Origin: Halobacteriaceae archaeon Tc-Br11_E2g27
GTDB lineage: Archaea > Halobacteriota > Halobacteria > Halobacteriales > Haloarculaceae
DNA: 7,373 bases
Reading direction: 5' to 3'
NCBI GenBank assembly: GCA_001564135.1
Contig: LKNH01000127.1
Span: 1-7,373, forward strand
The first letter of the stretch is position 1; every line of letters starts with the position of its first letter. Below the pieces are notes generated by a model. That model was given only the letters and a program-made list of their open reading frames with translations, was not told the DNA's origin and made no database searches. Of the stretch, positions 4,714 through 7,373 are shown piece by piece. The position numbers and the translations under genes are program-made.

Positions 4714-7373
4714 CTATTCGATATAAATCGCGGGCTTACCGGGCTTTGCTTTCGTCGCTAACTCATCAGTGGCCTCGGTCACGGTGACGGTTGTCTCGAA
4801 CTCGTCTTCGAGCAGCCACGCGGCCCGTTTGAGTACCGTTTGCTCAGCCTCGGGGGCAAGCACGGGCGGAAGTTCCTGCTGTCGGTCCTGCAGCTCAGTT
4901 GCGTACTGCTGTGCAGGCTCCCCAACAGCTCGTAGTTTCTCATCTTGCATGATGGCCCCGACGAGTGCGTCGGTTTTATCCGCATCTTGGGCAATCGTAT
5001 ACGCCTGATATTTCCATGTCGGCGCAACTGCGACGGTAATCTCGTCGGCATTTTCGATATTTGCAACGTCAAAGATATCCCGAACGTCGGCTCTGAGCGT
5101 TTCGATAATACGTCGTTCAACAGACGATTCGACATCGTGAGCAGGTTCGGGCCACTCCGCATGGGCAACAATCCCATCCCCACGAAGCAGATTCCAGAGT
5201 TCTTCGCCCAGATACGGGGTGATTGGGGCAATCAACCGCGCGAGTACGCGAAGGCCGCGACGGTAAACCGCCTCATTTGGCGTCTCAAACTCACGGTACT
5301 GCCCAAGGAGGCCGAGCAGGCCGCGAATCTCCGAGACGGCTCGGTGGAAACGAAAGCCCTCATACTGGTTCGTAACCGCTTCGATAGTCCGGTCGATTTC
5401 CCGGTCAAGGAACTCGTCGTGCGGCCTTTTGTCGGCTCTCATCTCGATTTCGTCGGCAGTTCTGACGATATCGTAGAGCTGTTGTTGGAGGTCATACGAA
5501 CTGCCGACGTCGCGGGCAGTCCACTCGAAGTCCTGTTCTGGATGGGCCGCAGAGAGGACGAACAATCGGGTCGTTTCTGCGCCGTATTCGTGCGGGCTGA
5601 TGGCGTTTCCTTTCGTCTTCGACATCTTCTCGCCGCTATGGAGCACTGTTCCCTGATTGATGAGTTTCTCAACCGGTTCGCGAACGTCCAGCAAGCCGAT
5701 ATCGGCCAGCGCTCGCGTAAAGAAGCGAATATACAGCAGATGAAGCACGGCGTGTTCCTCACCGCCGACATAGACATCGACCGGGAGCCACTCGTTTGCC
5801 AGTTCGGGGTCGAACGGTGCATCCTCGTTATCCGGCGTGAGATACCGGAGGAAATACCACGAGGAATCAACGAAGGTGTCCATCGTATCCGTCTCACGGG
5901 TGGCCGAGCCGCCACACTCTGGACATGTTGTTTCGACGAACGAATCGGCCGCATCAAGCGGGTTACCGGTCGTCTGGACGAACTCAGGAAGGGTGACAGG
6001 CAGGTCGTCTTCAGGGACAAGTTGCGGTCCGCAATCATCACAGTGGACGACAGGAATGGGCGTTCCCCAGTAGCGCTGTCGGGAGATAAGCCAGTCACGG
6101 AGCCGGTAGGTAATGTCCTCGGTTGCGGCGTCGAGGTCAGCAAGCAGTCGCTCACGGGCGGCGGAACTTGCCAGCCCATCATACTCGCCGCTGTTCGAGA
6201 GCATTCCCTCGCCGGTAAACGGCTCGCGTTCGACATCGGTAGGCGTCCCATCAACCGGAGAGACAACCTGCTTGATTGGGAGGTCGTGTTCGCTCGCAAA
6301 CTGATGGTCACGTTCGTTGTGTGCCGGAACGCCCATGACCGCACCAGTTCCCACATCCTCGAGCACATACCCTGCGACGTAGACCGGGAGCTCCTCCCCG
6401 GTCAAAGGATGTGTGACCCGAAGGTCGGTCTGGATACCCGAAAACTCCGCCGAGTCGTTGGTTCGAACGGCATCGAGATAGTCGGCAACGGCGTCATCTG
6501 ACTGTGCGAGGGCACGGGTAAGGTCGTGACCTGGAGAAAGCGCAAGATACGTTGCACCGGCGATGGTGTCGAGGCGGGTGGTGAAGATATCGACAGACGC
6601 CGAGGGGAACTCGAGTCCTTCCATGCCATCGGCAAGGTCGAACGTTACCCGCGCACCCTCCTGTTTGCCTATCCAGTTCCGCTGGATTTCTCGAACGCTC
6701 TCGGGCCAGCCTTCGAGTTCGTCAAGACCATCGAGCAGTTCCTCGGCGTAGTCGGTAATACTCAGGAACCACTGGTCGAGTTCCCGCTGACCGACAGGTG
6801 TGTCACACCGCCAGCAGACCTCCATAGTGCCGTGGTTCTGTTCCTCATCAGCGGGTTGCTCGATAACCTGTGCGTCAGCGAGGACAGTCTCACAGTCCGG
6901 ACACCAGTTAACCTGTGCGGCCTTGTACTCGACGAGTCCTGCCTCGTAGAATTTGCGGAAGAAATACTGGTTCCAGCGGTAGTATTCAGGTTCGCACGTC
7001 GTGACCTCCCGAGACCAGTCATAGCCGAAGCCGAGCGTTTCCATCTCCTCGCGCATCTGCTCGATGCAGGCTTCCGTCCACGATTTCGGGTCAGTATATC
7101 GTTCGTGTGCGGCATTTTCGGCAGGGAGACCAAACGCGTCCCAGCCCATCGGATGGAGCACGTCCTCGCCCTGCATTCGCCGGAAGCGGGCGAAGGCGTC
7201 GGTGATGGCGTAGTTTCGGACATGTCCCATGTGGAGATTCCCCGACGTGTACGGAAACATCCCAAGCACGTACGTCGGGTCGGTCGCGTCGTCAGGGAGC
7301 TCATAGGCATCCTCCCGGTCCCAGACGTAGCGCCAGTACTCCGTAACCGTCTGTGATGAATACTGTCGTTCCT
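4714..7373 (-). CDS. leuS: Leucyl-tRNA synthetase, bacterial-type core with archaeal-type C-terminus, N-terminally truncated
   Basis: Charges tRNA-Leu with leucine; cytoplasmic. The frame stays open to the window edge, giving 885 residues; probably about ten N-terminal residues lie outside. The GTG at 7269 is not the start, because EYWRYVWDRE and PTYVLGMFPYTSG upstream are conserved LeuRS sequence. Numbering from that GTG: HIGH motif HMGH at 13-16; first zinc site C123/C126 and C152/C155; CP1 editing domain from about 205 to 385 with the threonine-rich TTRLDT (230-235) and AHNERD (316-321), whose D321 aligns with the conserved editing aspartate; a second zinc-ribbon site C410/C413 and C449/C452, as in Thermus-type LeuRS; KMSKT at 548-552; then the anticodon-binding helical domain to about 708. 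The final ~135 residues lack the bacterial C-terminal VNGKVRAK domain and resemble archaeal LeuRS, ending KPAIYIE. This matches the chimeric LeuRS described in haloarchaea. Its stop lies 17 bases from that of the convergent surface-protein gene. Promoter is not visible. Confidence 0.97.
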   Translation of the reverse strand, partial: ERQYSSQTVTEYWRYVWDREDAYELPDDATDPTYVLGMFPYTSGNLHMGHVRNYAITDAFARFRRMQGEDVLHPMGWDAFGLPAENAAHERYTDPKSWTEACIEQMREEMETLGFGYDWSREVTTCEPEYYRWNQYFFRKFYEAGLVEYKAAQVNWCPDCETVLADAQVIEQPADEEQNHGTMEVCWRCDTPVGQRELDQWFLSITDYAEELLDGLDELEGWPESVREIQRNWIGKQEGARVTFDLADGMEGLEFPSASVDIFTTRLDTIAGATYLALSPGHDLTRALAQSDDAVADYLDAVRTNDSAEFSGIQTDLRVTHPLTGEELPVYVAGYVLEDVGTGAVMGVPAHNERDHQFASEHDLPIKQVVSPVDGTPTDVEREPFTGEGMLSNSGEYDGLASSAARERLLADLDAATEDITYRLRDWLISRQRYWGTPIPVVHCDDCGPQLVPEDDLPVTLPEFVQTTGNPLDAADSFVETTCPECGGSATRETDTMDTFVDSSWYFLRYLTPDNEDAPFDPELANEWLPVDVYVGGEEHAVLHLLYIRFFTRALADIGLLDVREPVEKLINQGTVLHSGEKMSKTKGNAISPHEYGAETTRLFVLSAAHPEQDFEWTARDVGSSYDLQQQLYDIVRTADEIEMRADKRPHDEFLDREIDRTIEAVTNQYEGFRFHRAVSEIRGLLGLLGQYREFETPNEAVYRRGLRVLARLIAPITPYLGEELWNLLRGDGIVAHAEWPEPAHDVESSVERRIIETLRADVRDIFDVANIENADEITVAVAPTWKYQAYTIAQDADKTDALVGAIMQDEKLRAVGEPAQQYATELQDRQQELPPVLAPEAEQTVLKRAAWLLEDEFETTVTVTEATDELATKAKPGKPAIYIE

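Noticed and set aside
5439..6368. 309-codon open frame on the minus strand within leuS
   Set aside because: Out-of-frame shadow of leuS with Ser/Arg-rich low-complexity composition, untypical of haloarchaeal proteins.
4945..6501. 518-codon open frame on the plus strand, opposite leuS
   Set aside because: It lies wholly antisense to a confidently identified leuS, its protein shows no recognisable family and is Arg/Cys-rich rather than acidic. Long antisense frames are common opposite GC-biased haloarchaeal genes.
7267..7269. GTG as start codon of leuS
   Set aside because: Conserved LeuRS sequence continues upstream to the window edge, so the GTG encodes an internal Val.
6526..7356. 276-codon open frame on the plus strand, opposite the 5' part of leuS
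   Set aside because: Same reasons: fully antisense to the conserved LeuRS catalytic and editing domains, no family features, no promoter.

Overview
The window looks like chromosomal DNA from a halophilic archaeon (class Halobacteria). The proteins are rich in Asp and Glu and poor in Lys. Three genes have an AT-rich TATA-like box 25-28 bases before the start codon and no Shine-Dalgarno sequence, which is the leaderless arrangement common in haloarchaea. The leucyl-tRNA synthetase is of the mixed bacterial/archaeal kind known from that class. GC content, sampled by eye, is in the mid-fifties, moderate for the class. I cannot name a genus.

Layout, left to right. (1) Positions 1-1136, plus: the C-terminal two thirds of an AMP-forming acyl-CoA synthetase, cut by the window edge. 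(2) 1200-1973, plus: a crotonase-fold enoyl-CoA hydratase/isomerase with its own leaderless promoter. (3) 1984-2751, minus: a second, more canonical enoyl-CoA hydratase that converges on the first with ten bases between the stop codons; a short perfect inverted repeat covers both stops. (4) 2752-2868: a 117-base divergent intergenic region with back-to-back TATA boxes. (5) 2869-4011, plus: an acyl-CoA dehydrogenase. (6) 4034-4696, plus: a secreted, membrane-anchored protein with a probable cohesin-like domain. (7) 4714-7373, minus: leucyl-tRNA synthetase, complete except for roughly ten N-terminal residues beyond the window.

Genes 1-5 fit one job: an acyl-CoA synthetase activates a carboxylic acid, an acyl-CoA dehydrogenase makes the enoyl-CoA, and one or both crotonases hydrate it. 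This gives a partial beta-oxidation or branched-chain acyl-CoA degradation cluster. No 3-hydroxyacyl-CoA dehydrogenase, thiolase or electron-transfer flavoprotein gene is in the window. The surface protein and leuS look like neighbours without a functional link. No gap exceeds 117 bases. I found no tRNA, rRNA, CRISPR array, insertion sequence or defence/toxin system, and nothing that amounts to a new biological system. The most interesting points are the chimeric LeuRS, the non-standard active-site loop of the first crotonase, the cohesin-like surface protein and the convergent paralogue pair.
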